Shown here: one piece after another, positions 55,981 through 64,000 of the stretch
Numbering within the stretch: position 1 is the stretch's first letter
How the letters are laid out: each line of letters begins with the position of its first letter
Assembly: GCA_947168065.1 (NCBI GenBank)
Contig: CAMVKH010000006.1
Location: forward strand, 1-64,000
Reading direction: 5' to 3'
DNA: 64,000 nt
Source of the DNA: an uncultured Bacteroidales bacterium
GTDB lineage: Bacteria; Bacteroidota; Bacteroidia; Bacteroidales; UBA932
Made by a program: the position numbers and the translations under genes
The notes under the pieces: model-generated
Seen by the model: only the letters and a program-made list of their open reading frames with translations
Told to the model about the DNA's origin: nothing
Databases searched by the model: none

Positions 55981-58344
55981 ATGTATTCTTATATGAAAAA
56001 AATCTTTTTGTTACTGATGACTGTGCTTTGCACGCTCTCCCTGTCCGCCCAGCCGAAGCTGCGCGCCGACAACATTGAAGATGTACTGAAAGCGATGACG
56101 CTGGAAGAGAAAGCCACGCTGCTCGTCGGCGGTGGCTGGGGCTCCATGACGGCCGGCTCCATGACGGCCTCCAGCGAGACCCTCGTTTCCGGTGCCGCCG
56201 GCACGACCCGCCCGGTCGAGCGCCTCGGCATCCCCGTGACCGTTCTGGCCGACGGCCCTGCCGGTCTCCGCATCAATCCGACCCGCCAGGGTACCGACAA
56301 GACTTTCTACTGCACCGGCTTCCCGGTGGGTACCGTGCTTGCATCGACCTGGAATACCGCCCTGGTGGAGGAACTGACCAATGCCATGGGCAATGAGGTG
56401 AAGGAGTATGGTGTCGACGTGCTCCTCGCTCCGGGCCAGAACCTGCACCGCAACCCGCTTTGCGGCCGCAACTTCGAATATTTCTCCGAGGATCCGCTCC
56501 TCTCCGGCAAGATGTCCGCCGCCTATGTCCGTGGCGTCCAGCGCAACGGCGTCGGCGTGAGCATCAAGCACTACGCCGCCAACAGCCAGGAAGTCAACCG
56601 TCAGCAGAATGACTCCCGCATCAATCCCCGCGCCCTCCGCGAGCTCTACCTGAAGGGCTTCGAGATTGCTGTCCGTGAATCCGATCCCTGGACGGTGATG
56701 TCTTCGTACAACCGCCTCAACGGCGCCTTCACCCAGCAGAGCCGCGACCTGCTCACCACCATCCTTCGCGACGAGTGGGGCTTCAACGGCATCGTGATGA
56801 CCGACTGGGGCAACAAAGAAGGCACCGTGGCTGCCGTCAATGCCGGCAACGACCTGATGGAACCCGGTATGGAAAACGAGATTGAGCGCATCATCGCCGG
56901 TGTGAAAGACGGCCGTATCTCGCAGGAACAACTCGACGCGAACGTGCGCCGCATGCTCCAGTATATCGTCCGCACCCCGCGTTTCCAGGGCTACAAGTTC
57001 TCCAATAAACCCGACCTGAAAGCCCACGCTGACCTGGTTCACAAGGCAACGGCCGAAGGCCTGGTCCTCCTGGAGAACAACGGCGTGCTTCCGTTCAACG
57101 GTGTGAAGAAGGTGGCCCTCTACGGTACGGGCTCCTACGACTTCATCGCCGGCGGCACGGGCTCCGGCAACGTGAACAAGGCCTATGTCCGCAATGTCGC
57201 CGAGGGCTTCAAGGCCAATGGCCTCGAGGTGGACGCCGACATCCAGACCTGGTACGAACAGTATATCGCTTTCACCAAGACGCAGCTCCGCAACAATGCC
57301 GCCGGCAATGGCCTGGGCATCCTGCTGGGCGACCCGGTGGTTCCCGAAATGGCCATCTCCCGCGGCTTCATTGAGAAGAAACTGCCGGCGACCGATATCG
57401 CTGTGCTGACCATCTCCCGCAACGCCGGTGAGGGCGACGACCGAAAGGCCGCCGACGGCGACTGGACCCTGACGGGACAGGAGCGCGAACTGATGCAGAC
57501 GCTGGCTGACGTCTACCATGCAGCCGGCAAGAAACTGGTGGTCGTGCTGAATATAGGCGGTGTCATCGAGACCGCTTCCTGGAAGCACATTCCCGACGCC
57601 GTGCTGCTGGCCTGGACGCCGGGTCAGGAAGGCGGTCTGGCCGTGGCCGACGTGCTTTGCGGTGCATCCAATCCTTCCGGCAAGCTCCCGATGACCTTCC
57701 CGGTCAACTACTTCGACATCCCTTCGTCCTTCAATTTCCCGCACAACTACCGCGGCGGCAACAGCATCGACCTGGCAGCCCTGATGGGCGGCAACGTGAG
57801 CCGTCGTCCGGTCAAGGACGTGACCTACACCGACTATGCCGAGGGCATCTGGGTTGGCTACCGCTACTTCCAGACGGCGGGCAAGGCTGTGTCCTATCCT
57901 TTCGGCTATGGCCTGAGCTACACGACCTTCGCTTACAGCAAGCCGGTCGTCAAAGTTGAGAAGAACGGCACCGTGACGGCCACCGTCACCGTGACCAACA
58001 CCGGCTCCGTCGCCGGCAAGGAAATCGTCGAGCTCTATGTGACGGCCCCTGACGGCGGCCTCGTCAAACCGGTTTACGAACTGAAGGGCTTCGCCAAGAC
58101 CAAGAACCTCAAACCCGGTGCGTCCGAGATCGTAACCATCACCATCGATCCGTACACGCTGGCTTCGTTCAACGAAAACAGCTCCGCCTGGGAGACCGCT
58201 GCCGGCAGCTACACCGCGCACTTCGGCGCCTCCGCCGCCGACATCCGTTGCTCGATGTCCTTCAAGCTGGCCAAGCCGCAGTCCTGGCCGGTCAACCGTG
58301 TTCTTCTTCCCGCCGAACCCGTCAAGGAGATCGCTGTGAAATAA
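55981..58344 (+). CDS. Glycoside hydrolase family 3 beta-glycosidase, secreted
   Basis: A 787-aa GH3 enzyme. Signal peptide 1-23 (LSLSAQ); N-terminal barrel with DGPAGLR (91-97) and KHYAAN (196-201); nucleophile Asp275 in GIVMTDWG. The second alpha/beta domain (about 350-600) includes the TPGQEGGLAVADVL and PSGKLPMTFP segments; a fibronectin-III-like domain closes the protein (about 680-760). Probably a periplasmic beta-glucosidase or related enzyme; the sugar is not determined. Start at ATG 55981; a GTG 21 nt upstream would coincide with the transcription start and is less likely. Confidence 0.94.
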   Translation: MYSYMKKIFLLLMTVLCTLSLSAQPKLRADNIEDVLKAMTLEEKATLLVGGGWGSMTAGSMTASSETLVSGAAGTTRPVERLGIPVTVLADGPAGLRINPTRQGTDKTFYCTGFPVGTVLASTWNTALVEELTNAMGNEVKEYGVDVLLAPGQNLHRNPLCGRNFEYFSEDPLLSGKMSAAYVRGVQRNGVGVSIKHYAANSQEVNRQQNDSRINPRALRELYLKGFEIAVRESDPWTVMSSYNRLNGAFTQQSRDLLTTILRDEWGFNGIVMTDWGNKEGTVAAVNAGNDLMEPGMENEIERIIAGVKDGRISQEQLDANVRRMLQYIVRTPRFQGYKFSNKPDLKAHADLVHKATAEGLVLLENNGVLPFNGVKKVALYGTGSYDFIAGGTGSGNVNKAYVRNVAEGFKANGLEVDADIQTWYEQYIAFTKTQLRNNAAGNGLGILLGDPVVPEMAISRGFIEKKLPATDIAVLTISRNAGEGDDRKAADGDWTLTGQERELMQTLADVYHAAGKKLVVVLNIGGVIETASWKHIPDAVLLAWTPGQEGGLAVADVLCGASNPSGKLPMTFPVNYFDIPSSFNFPHNYRGGNSIDLAALMGGNVSRRPVKDVTYTDYAEGIWVGYRYFQTAGKAVSYPFGYGLSYTTFAYSKPVVKVEKNGTVTATVTVTNTGSVAGKEIVELYVTAPDGGLVKPVYELKGFAKTKNLKPGASEIVTITIDPYTLASFNENSSAWETAAGSYTAHFGASAADIRCSMSFKLAKPQSWPVNRVLLPAEPVKEIAVK

Positions 58345-58375
58345 TCCCGGGCCCATCCCGGCATCTATATTCTGC

Positions 58376-58408
58376 CCGGCCAGGAAATCTTCGTCATTTC
58401 CTGGCCGG
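58376..58408 (+). terminator. Hairpin after the GH3 gene
   Basis: CCGGCCAGGAAAT (58376-58388) pairs perfectly with 58396-58408 around a 7-nt loop. Only a weak T-rich tail (ACTTGTTTG) follows, so termination may be partial. Confidence 0.6.
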
Positions 58409-58485
58409 ACTTGTTTGCTGGCCGTTGCCGGTTTTGTTCTTTACCGGATTCTTCGTACCTTCGTAAACCAAAAATCGCACGCCCG

Positions 58486-60222
58486 TTGCTGCCGGTCCGG
58501 AATTCTCACATCATTCGCCATACGCTGAGGCATTACTTGGCGGCGGCTGTTTTTGCCGGCATTATCATCCAGCTCAACAGCACGATAGACAGCATGGTGG
58601 CAGGTCGGTTCATCGGAGCCGATGCTGTGTCGGTCATCATCCTGGCCCTTCCGCTTGTGAATATCCTGATGCTGCCGGGCACCATCCTCCTGATGGGAAC
58701 GACGCTCTTGATAGCGCCGGCTTTCGGAAACCAGGATTACAGGCGCGTGAACCGGATCCTCACGGTGGGATTGGCATCGGCCCTGGTCATCAGCGGAATC
58801 TTTACGGCGCTGCTGGCTGTTTTTGCGGAGCCTGTATCCCTTTTCATAACCCGTGACGCGCGTTTGCAGCCCATGCTGCAGGCGTATCTTCCTTTTGCTT
58901 TTGTGGGAAGTTTCTTCGGCCTTTTTGCCTGCGCTGGCAGCCAGTTCGTCCAGATCAGCGGCCGCCCCCGGCTGGTGGCCTGGTTCGTGGGAATCTTCGG
59001 GGTGTTGAACCTGGCCCTGGATATTCTTTTTGTACGTGTACTGGAGATGGGAATCCGGGGAGCGGCTGCTGGCACTTCCGCCGCGGCCATTCTGGGTTTT
59101 CTGGTGATGGTTCCGTATCTGTTGCGGGAGCCCCGTCCTTATCGTCTGTCCTGGCCTGAATGGGCCCGGATCCGCGGCTATTTCCGGGAAATCCTGTCGC
59201 GCGGCACTCCCGCCGCCATGACGGGCGTTTCTATGATCATCCTTAATCTGGGGCTCAATACCCTGGTGCTGCGAACGCTGGGGGCGGACGGGATGTTCAC
59301 CCTGAGCATCTGTATGCAGTTGCTGATGATCTGTATGCTGGTGCTCACCGCGACGGGCGGTACCATAACGGGGCTGGGCGGCATTCTGTCCGGGGAGGAG
59401 GACTGGGATGGTGTGGGCCGGCTCATCTCTCTGATTCTGAGGCTCTCGCTGGGCCTGGCACTTGGCGCATCCGTTTTGCTGCTGGCTTTCCCTGCCGGGG
59501 TGGCTTCGCTCTTCGGGGCCGATGAGGCGCTTGCAAAGCTCTCTGCCGCACCGCTTCGCATTTTTAGTGGCGTCTTTCTTCCTGCTACGGTGCTGATGAC
59601 GCAGGCCAACGCTTTTCTGCTGGTGAAGCGGGGGCGTCTGGCCGCTTTGCTGCAGGCAGGCATCGTCATCTGTATCCTGCCGCTTGCGCTGGCCTTTTCC
59701 CGCTGGAATCTGTGGGTGGCGCTGCCGCTGGGAATGCTGCTCCCCATGCTGGGGGGACTGGCGACTTCTGCCATTCTTTCAAGAAGGGAAGGGAAGTTGC
59801 ATCCGGTCTGGCTTATCCCTGTAGGCGACACGCGTCATTCTTTTACCGTGAGCGTGGCCTATTCCAATGGAAGCGTTTCGCGGCAGTTTCTTCTTCTTTG
59901 CAAAAGACTTGAGGCGTTGGGGCTTCCCCAGCATGAGAATACGGCCATCACGCATTGTGTGGAAGAGATGATGCTGCACCAGCTGGAGATGGGGCAGTCC
60001 TGCGGACTCAAGGGCAGTTTCGATGTGGGGATTGTGGACGGCGACCATCGTTTCACGATCCTGGTCAAGGCGGCGGGAAAGGCTTTCAATCCCCTGCGCG
60101 GATATGGGCAGCATACGCCGGATTCACTGAGCCTCCGCATCGTGGAAGGCTTCTGCCGGGATGTCAACTACCGCTATGCCAGCGGAGTCAACTGCGTCTA
60201 CCTGAATTTCGACAAACATTAA
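58486..60222 (+). CDS. MATE-type transporter fused to RsbW-like ATPase domain
   Basis: About 578 aa. Residues 1-440 form a 12-helix MATE transporter (LNSTIDSMVAGRFIGADAVS near the start; GTPAAMTGVSMIILNLGLNTLVLRTLG in the second half). The last 130 residues are soluble and resemble the HATPase_c_2 fold of anti-sigma kinases: NTAITHCVEEMMLHQLEM, VKAAGKAFNPLRGYG and SLSLRIVEGFCRDVNYRYASGVNCVYLNF. No ATG fits the N-terminus; the best start is TTG 58486, and the frame is open back to TTG 58411. Promoter unclear (TACCTTCG near 58457). Substrate and the role of the fused domain are unknown. Confidence 0.75.
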   Translation: MLPVRNSHIIRHTLRHYLAAAVFAGIIIQLNSTIDSMVAGRFIGADAVSVIILALPLVNILMLPGTILLMGTTLLIAPAFGNQDYRRVNRILTVGLASALVISGIFTALLAVFAEPVSLFITRDARLQPMLQAYLPFAFVGSFFGLFACAGSQFVQISGRPRLVAWFVGIFGVLNLALDILFVRVLEMGIRGAAAGTSAAAILGFLVMVPYLLREPRPYRLSWPEWARIRGYFREILSRGTPAAMTGVSMIILNLGLNTLVLRTLGADGMFTLSICMQLLMICMLVLTATGGTITGLGGILSGEEDWDGVGRLISLILRLSLGLALGASVLLLAFPAGVASLFGADEALAKLSAAPLRIFSGVFLPATVLMTQANAFLLVKRGRLAALLQAGIVICILPLALAFSRWNLWVALPLGMLLPMLGGLATSAILSRREGKLHPVWLIPVGDTRHSFTVSVAYSNGSVSRQFLLLCKRLEALGLPQHENTAITHCVEEMMLHQLEMGQSCGLKGSFDVGIVDGDHRFTILVKAAGKAFNPLRGYGQHTPDSLSLRIVEGFCRDVNYRYASGVNCVYLNFDKH

Positions 60223-60292
60223 ATCCGGGATTTTCGGATACGGTTTCATATCATCTACGCCACCCGCGCTTAGTGCAGAGGTGCGAATAGCA

Positions 60293-60490
60293 GCAGGGGT
60301 GACAGCGGGGCGACGATTTGCGAGCGGCAGGAAATACGCGGCCAAGCGGGAGTCCCGTCTCGTGACGGCGCAGGTTCTTCGACCGTTAGCGGAGCGTAGC
60401 GACAGCTAAAAGGGAGAAGTTCGCCGTCAAGGGACGGACGCGCAGGTCGCGCCTGCCGCGAGCCTTGAGGAGCAACGCTGTCACCCCTGC
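60293..60490 (-). repeat. 198-bp structured repeat, copy B (inverted)
   Basis: Same length as copy A and in opposite orientation, with perfect 15-bp inverted ends GCAGGGGTGACAGCG (60293-60307) and its complement (60476-60490). Relative to copy A, one base differs in each arm so that pairing is kept. Inner stems GCGGCAGG/CCTGCCGC and GACGGCG/CGCCGTC are also perfect here. It fills the 310-nt spacer between the MATE fusion and the hybrid sensor; no ORF of note. Confidence 0.85.
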
Positions 60491-60532
60491 GCAGGAAGCA
60501 CCTTGCGCAATAGCGGAGTCGGAGAGGCTGTT

Positions 60533-63500
60533 CTATCCGACGTATTCCGACGGCGGGACGCCGAACTGCTTCTTGAAGGAGGTCGAGAAGTGGGAGAGGG
60601 TGTTGAAGCCGGTCATGTAGGCGATCTCCGACATGTTGTACTTGCCTTCCTTGAGGAGGTCGGCGGCACGGTTCAACTTGTAGCGCTTGAAGAAGACCGA
60701 CGGATTTTCGCCCGTGAGGCCTTTGACCTTGTAGTAGAATTTCGTGCGGGAGATGTGCATCATCTCCGTGATGCGCGTGATGTCGAGGTCGGTGTTGTCC
60801 AATTCTTTCTCCATCAAGTCGTAGAGCTGCTTCATGAAAGCGGCGTCGCGCGGGGAGAGGGCTTCCGGCTCGATTTCGTCGGTGGAGGTGGCAGAACCCA
60901 GCTGGGAGCGCATCTTGTCGCGGTTGCTCATCAGCGACTTGACCAGCGCCAGGAGGTAGGCGGGCTGGAAGGGCTTGGTGACGTAGGCGTCAGCGCCCTT
61001 GGCCAGGCCCTGGACCTGGTTTTCGACCGCCACCTTGGCCGTGACCAGAATGACCGGGATGTGGCTCAGCTGCAAGTCGCCCTTGATGGCTTCGCAGAGT
61101 TCGTAGCCGCTCTTGCCCGGCATCACCACGTCGCTGATGACCAGGTCGGGCGTCTCCGTAGCCATGCCCGCGAGGGCTGAATCCGCGTCGAAATAGACGT
61201 TGACCCGGTAATTGGGCTGCAGCAGGACCTTTACGTAGTTGGCCACGTCGACATCGTCGTCCACGACGGCGATGAGCCGTTGCTGGCCGTTTTCCTCCTC
61301 CGGCGCAGCGGCCGTATCGGACACGGCGGGGATGGAGATGATCTCCGGCTCCCGCTCGGTGCGCTCGTCCTCCGTGTAGGAAGAGCCGCTGACAGGCAAG
61401 ATGAAACGGAACACGGAGCCGCCTTCCGGCCGGTTCCAGGCCTTGAGATAGCCGTGGTGCAGCGACGTCAGCGCCCGGGCATAGTAGAGCCCGATGCCGG
61501 AACCCTGCGTGCCGCTCTTCTCGGAAGAACGGTAGAAGCGCTCGAAGATTTTCTCCAATTCCTGTTCGTCGATGCCGTTGCCGGAGTCGGCGACGGCGAT
61601 GCAGGCGTACTGGTGGTCCGTATCTTTTTCCGTCAGGGGGAAGAGGGCCGTCAGTTCCTCGCGCGGAAGCACGTCGAAGGAAAGGGTCACCTTGCCGCCG
61701 GACGGCGTGTATTTCATGGCATTGGAGAGCAGGTTCATCGTGATCTTCTGCACCTTGTCGACGTCGGCCCACATGACGAGCGGCTCTTCCAGGCCCTGGG
61801 CGGTGAGTTCGATGTTCTTCGCGTGAGCGTTGAAGCGGAAGAGTTCCACGGTGTTCTGCAGTGGTGCCACGACGTCGGTCTTGGCCACTTTCAGCTGCAG
61901 CTTGTTGTTGCCGATGCGGTTGAAGTCGAGCAGCTGGCCCACTAGCGACAGCATCCAGTTCGCATTGCGCTGGATGATGCCCACCAGTTTGCGGTCGCGA
62001 CCCGTTACACCTTCTGATTCAACCAGTTCCGAGACAGGCCCGGCGATCATGGTCAAGGGTGTACGGAATTCGTGGGCCACATTGGAGAAGTAGTTCATCT
62101 GGATCTTGTTGAGGCGCTGCTCCTGCTCCTTTTCCTGCTGGGCTTTTTCGCGCTGCTCCCGTTCTTCCCGGATATGGCGGGCCTGTTCCACCTGCTGGCG
62201 GTGGATGCGGCGATACAACAGCCAGACGCAGAAGAGCAAGACCAGGGTCAGCAGCCACAGGATGATGCGGCCCCACCAGGAACGGTACCACGGAGGAAGA
62301 ATCTGCAGCGGCAGGGATTCTTCCGTCTCGACGATGCTCCGGTTGTTGTTGGTGATGCGGACCCTGAACGTGTATTTTCCGGCCGGGAGGTTCGCGTAAT
62401 AAGCTTCGTAGTTGTTGCCTGCGTCGATCCAGTAGCGGTCGAAGCCGTCCATCATATAGAAGTAGTGGGAACGTTCGTGCTCGCTGTAGTCCAGCGCGGC
62501 GAACGAGATGCTGAAGCCGTTCTGGTCGGGGCGCAGGGTGATGTCGGGTTTCGAGCTGAGTTCCCGGCTGATGGGTGCGTCGGGGCCGGGCTCGACCAGC
62601 TGGTTGTGGATTTTGAGGTCTTCGAACACCAGCGGTACGGTGCGGCGCTGCGACACATCGATGGGATTGAAGACGGTCAAGCCATGGGTGCCGCCGAAGA
62701 TGAGGGTGCCGTCGCCGAGCATGCAGGCGGCCCGGTCGGAGAACTGGTTGCCGCCGATGCCGTCGGCCGCATAGTAGTTGACAAATTCGTTGACGGTGCG
62801 GTCGTATTTGCCGAGGCCGTACATGGTTGAGACCCAGATGTTTCCTTGCCGGTCTTCCTGAATGGCGCAGATGTCGCTGCAGGGAGCGCCGGGAACGGGT
62901 TCCGTAACATTGCGCTGGTAGTCGTGCCGCAGGAGCCCGTTGGCGATGGTGCCGACCCAGATGTCGCCGCCGCCGTCGCGGAACAGGACGTTAGGGATGA
63001 GGACGGAGCGCCGGATGCATGCCTTCGATTCTTCTTCCGACAGCGTGACGGGCGACACAAGTCCCGTGTTGGTGTTGAGCTGCAGCACTTTGGTGCCGTT
63101 GGCCGCCACGAGCATGCGGCCCGGTTCGGCGAGCATCAGCTCGGAGACATACGCCCAGTCGGATTGGTCGGTGTAGGGGACGTTCACGACGCTCCGGGAC
63201 GCCTTGTCATAGCGGACCAGCTCCATGGAACCGCCGCCGACCCAGATGCGGCCCAGGTCGTCCTGCGCAATCGCAGCGGGATGTGTGAAGAAGAAACTGT
63301 CCACGAGTTCAAGTCTTCCCTGTACGTAACGGCTGCGCACGACGCAGTATTTGTCGCTGAACAGCAGCCAGAGGTCACCTTCCGCGTCACAGAAGACTTT
63401 GCCGCAGCGCAGATAACCGATGTGCGCGTCGGAGACCAGGTGCGAAACGTTCACCCGCCGGAGCTGTTCCGTTCCTGGCTCGCGCACCCATAGCCCGTCG

Positions 63501-64000
63501 CTCATCGTGGCAATCCAGAGCCGGTCGGCGTTGTCGCGGCAAAGGGAAACGACGGTCTTGCGGTCAAAGGCTGCGGTCAGGTGCTTGTTGTTGTTGAAGC
63601 CGTCGCGGTAGTGGTAGCTGGTGGTATAGCCCTGGTCTACAGTGCCGAACCAGAGGTTGCCCCGGCTGTCTTTGAAAATGCTGCGGATTTCTGCCGAGGG
63701 GATTTCATAGGGAAATCCCGGATCGTCCTGGGACAGGACGCGGTCGATGCTGCGCTGCCAGCAGAACATACCTTGGCCGATGACATTGAGCAACAGGGTG
63801 TTGTCGTCGACGGAATAAAGAATGTCGACGTCGCCGCCCATGATGCGCGCGTCGCGGCGTATGGATTCCGGCAGAGGTTTCCAGCTGCCGGAACGCGTGT
63901 CGAAAATAAGGAGCTTGCCGACGCCCGAAAGCCAGATTTCCCCGTTTCCGGCGTGGCAGATATGATAGGCGTTGAAGGGGAGGGGAATCGTCTCGATGAG
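60533..64000 (-). CDS. Hybrid two-component system sensor-regulator, 5' end outside the window
   Basis: At least 1155 codons on the minus strand, with the frame open to the window edge (the residues before Met 63841 still read as a propeller blade, GNGEIWLSGVGKLLIFD), so the start is missing. Order: two-component propeller repeats (ENRGNLWFG-, GDLWLLFS-, DIWVGTI-like blades), a Y_Y_Y domain (LPAGKYTFRVRITNNN), one membrane helix (IILWLLTLVLLFCVWLL), HisKA with His in NVAHEFRTPLTM, HATPase (DSGNGI, GSGIGLYYA), a receiver with Asp in LVISDVVMPGKSG, and a C-terminal AraC-type HTH (SRTKFYYKVKGLTGENPSVFFKRYKL). Such proteins sense glycan pieces and switch on polysaccharide-use genes; the GH3 gene is a possible target. 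Confidence 0.95.
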   Translation of the reverse strand, partial: LIETIPLPFNAYHICHAGNGEIWLSGVGKLLIFDTRSGSWKPLPESIRRDARIMGGDVDILYSVDDNTLLLNVIGQGMFCWQRSIDRVLSQDDPGFPYEIPSAEIRSIFKDSRGNLWFGTVDQGYTTSYHYRDGFNNNKHLTAAFDRKTVVSLCRDNADRLWIATMSDGLWVREPGTEQLRRVNVSHLVSDAHIGYLRCGKVFCDAEGDLWLLFSDKYCVVRSRYVQGRLELVDSFFFTHPAAIAQDDLGRIWVGGGSMELVRYDKASRSVVNVPYTDQSDWAYVSELMLAEPGRMLVAANGTKVLQLNTNTGLVSPVTLSEEESKACIRRSVLIPNVLFRDGGGDIWVGTIANGLLRHDYQRNVTEPVPGAPCSDICAIQEDRQGNIWVSTMYGLGKYDRTVNEFVNYYAADGIGGNQFSDRAACMLGDGTLIFGGTHGLTVFNPIDVSQRRTVPLVFEDLKIHNQLVEPGPDAPISRELSSKPDITLRPDQNGFSISFAALDYSEHERSHYFYMMDGFDRYWIDAGNNYEAYYANLPAGKYTFRVRITNNNRSIVETEESLPLQILPPWYRSWWGRIILWLLTLVLLFCVWLLYRRIHRQQVEQARHIREEREQREKAQQEKEQEQRLNKIQMNYFSNVAHEFRTPLTMIAGPVSELVESEGVTGRDRKLVGIIQRNANWMLSLVGQLLDFNRIGNNKLQLKVAKTDVVAPLQNTVELFRFNAHAKNIELTAQGLEEPLVMWADVDKVQKITMNLLSNAMKYTPSGGKVTLSFDVLPREELTALFPLTEKDTDHQYACIAVADSGNGIDEQELEKIFERFYRSSEKSGTQGSGIGLYYARALTSLHHGYLKAWNRPEGGSVFRFILPVSGSSYTEDERTEREPEIISIPAVSDTAAAPEEENGQQRLIAVVDDDVDVANYVKVLLQPNYRVNVYFDADSALAGMATETPDLVISDVVMPGKSGYELCEAIKGDLQLSHIPVILVTAKVAVENQVQGLAKGADAYVTKPFQPAYLLALVKSLMSNRDKMRSQLGSATSTDEIEPEALSPRDAAFMKQLYDLMEKELDNTDLDITRITEMMHISRTKFYYKVKGLTGENPSVFFKRYKLNRAADLLKEGKYNMSEIAYMTGFNTLSHFSTSFKKQFGVPPSEYVG

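Noticed and set aside
56011..58356. 781-codon minus-strand frame opposite the GH3 gene
   Set aside because: Antisense shadow; lacks any domain, and the GH3 frame carries all family motifs.

Overview
The window looks like chromosomal DNA of a fairly GC-rich member of the Bacteroidota, most likely Bacteroidales from an anaerobic gut or rumen-type habitat. Direct signs: many genes are preceded by the Bacteroidota -7 box TAnnTTTG (often TATCTTTG or TATATTTG) rather than a Shine-Dalgarno sequence; a hybrid two-component system, DUF3244, C10 peptidase, DUF2764, OMP_b-brl-type receptor and DUF6377-like TPR regulator are all typical of this phylum. The first bases are the 3' end of a 5S rRNA, so the window begins just downstream of an rRNA operon. 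The right edge cuts a hybrid two-component sensor gene.

Layout. 1-11.7 kb: lipoprotein serpin, then a long minus-strand operon running ntpE, DUF2764, ntpA, ntpB, ntpD, ntpI, ntpK, C69 dipeptidase, nhaA. 11.8-14.7 kb: MATE exporter, AlkZ-related protein, VanX-type dipeptidase. 14.9-20.9 kb: a Na+-pumping methylmalonyl-CoA decarboxylase operon (TPR protein, yebC, mce, mmdA, a lamin-tail/OadG fusion, biotin carrier, oadB-type beta subunit). 21-23.4 kb: recF, DUF721, pdxB. 23.4-28.3 kb: AT-richer accessory island with a 198-bp structured repeat, a gene broken by an early TAG, a secreted protein, and a two-gene module coding for an HNH endonuclease and an XRE-EVE/PUA protein. 28.6-36.8 kb: ffh, lysA, a radical-SAM/lipoprotein system, tRNA-Ser, purC and purF. 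36.9-41.1 kb: AT-rich island with TPR regulator, DUF3244 protein, C10 cysteine peptidase and lipoprotein. 41.2-48.1 kb: DUF486 membrane protein, LytTR two-component pair, outer membrane receptor, TlpA-like reductase, S41 peptidase. 48.2-49.6 kb: a REP-type transposase (RAYT) between two identical 152-bp repeats; a third copy lies at 41.7 kb. 49.6-55.7 kb: thioesterase, metF, metH, metY. 56-64 kb: GH3 glycosidase, a MATE-kinase-like fusion, a second 198-bp repeat, and the hybrid sensor.

Functional picture. Three sodium devices occur together: a V-type ATPase whose proteolipid keeps the Na+ ligands known from Enterococcus hirae, an NhaA antiporter in the same apparent operon, and a Na+-pumping decarboxylase. 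This fits a fermenter forming propionate via methylmalonyl-CoA with a sodium cycle. MetF, MetH and MetY form a methionine block.

The most unusual items are two 198-bp elements in opposite orientation whose perfectly paired 15-bp ends co-vary, the RAYT/repeat unit, the XRE-EVE plus HNH module (a candidate modification-dependent restriction or homing system), and four genes whose -7 box ends exactly 4 nt before the start codon, which predicts leaderless mRNAs.
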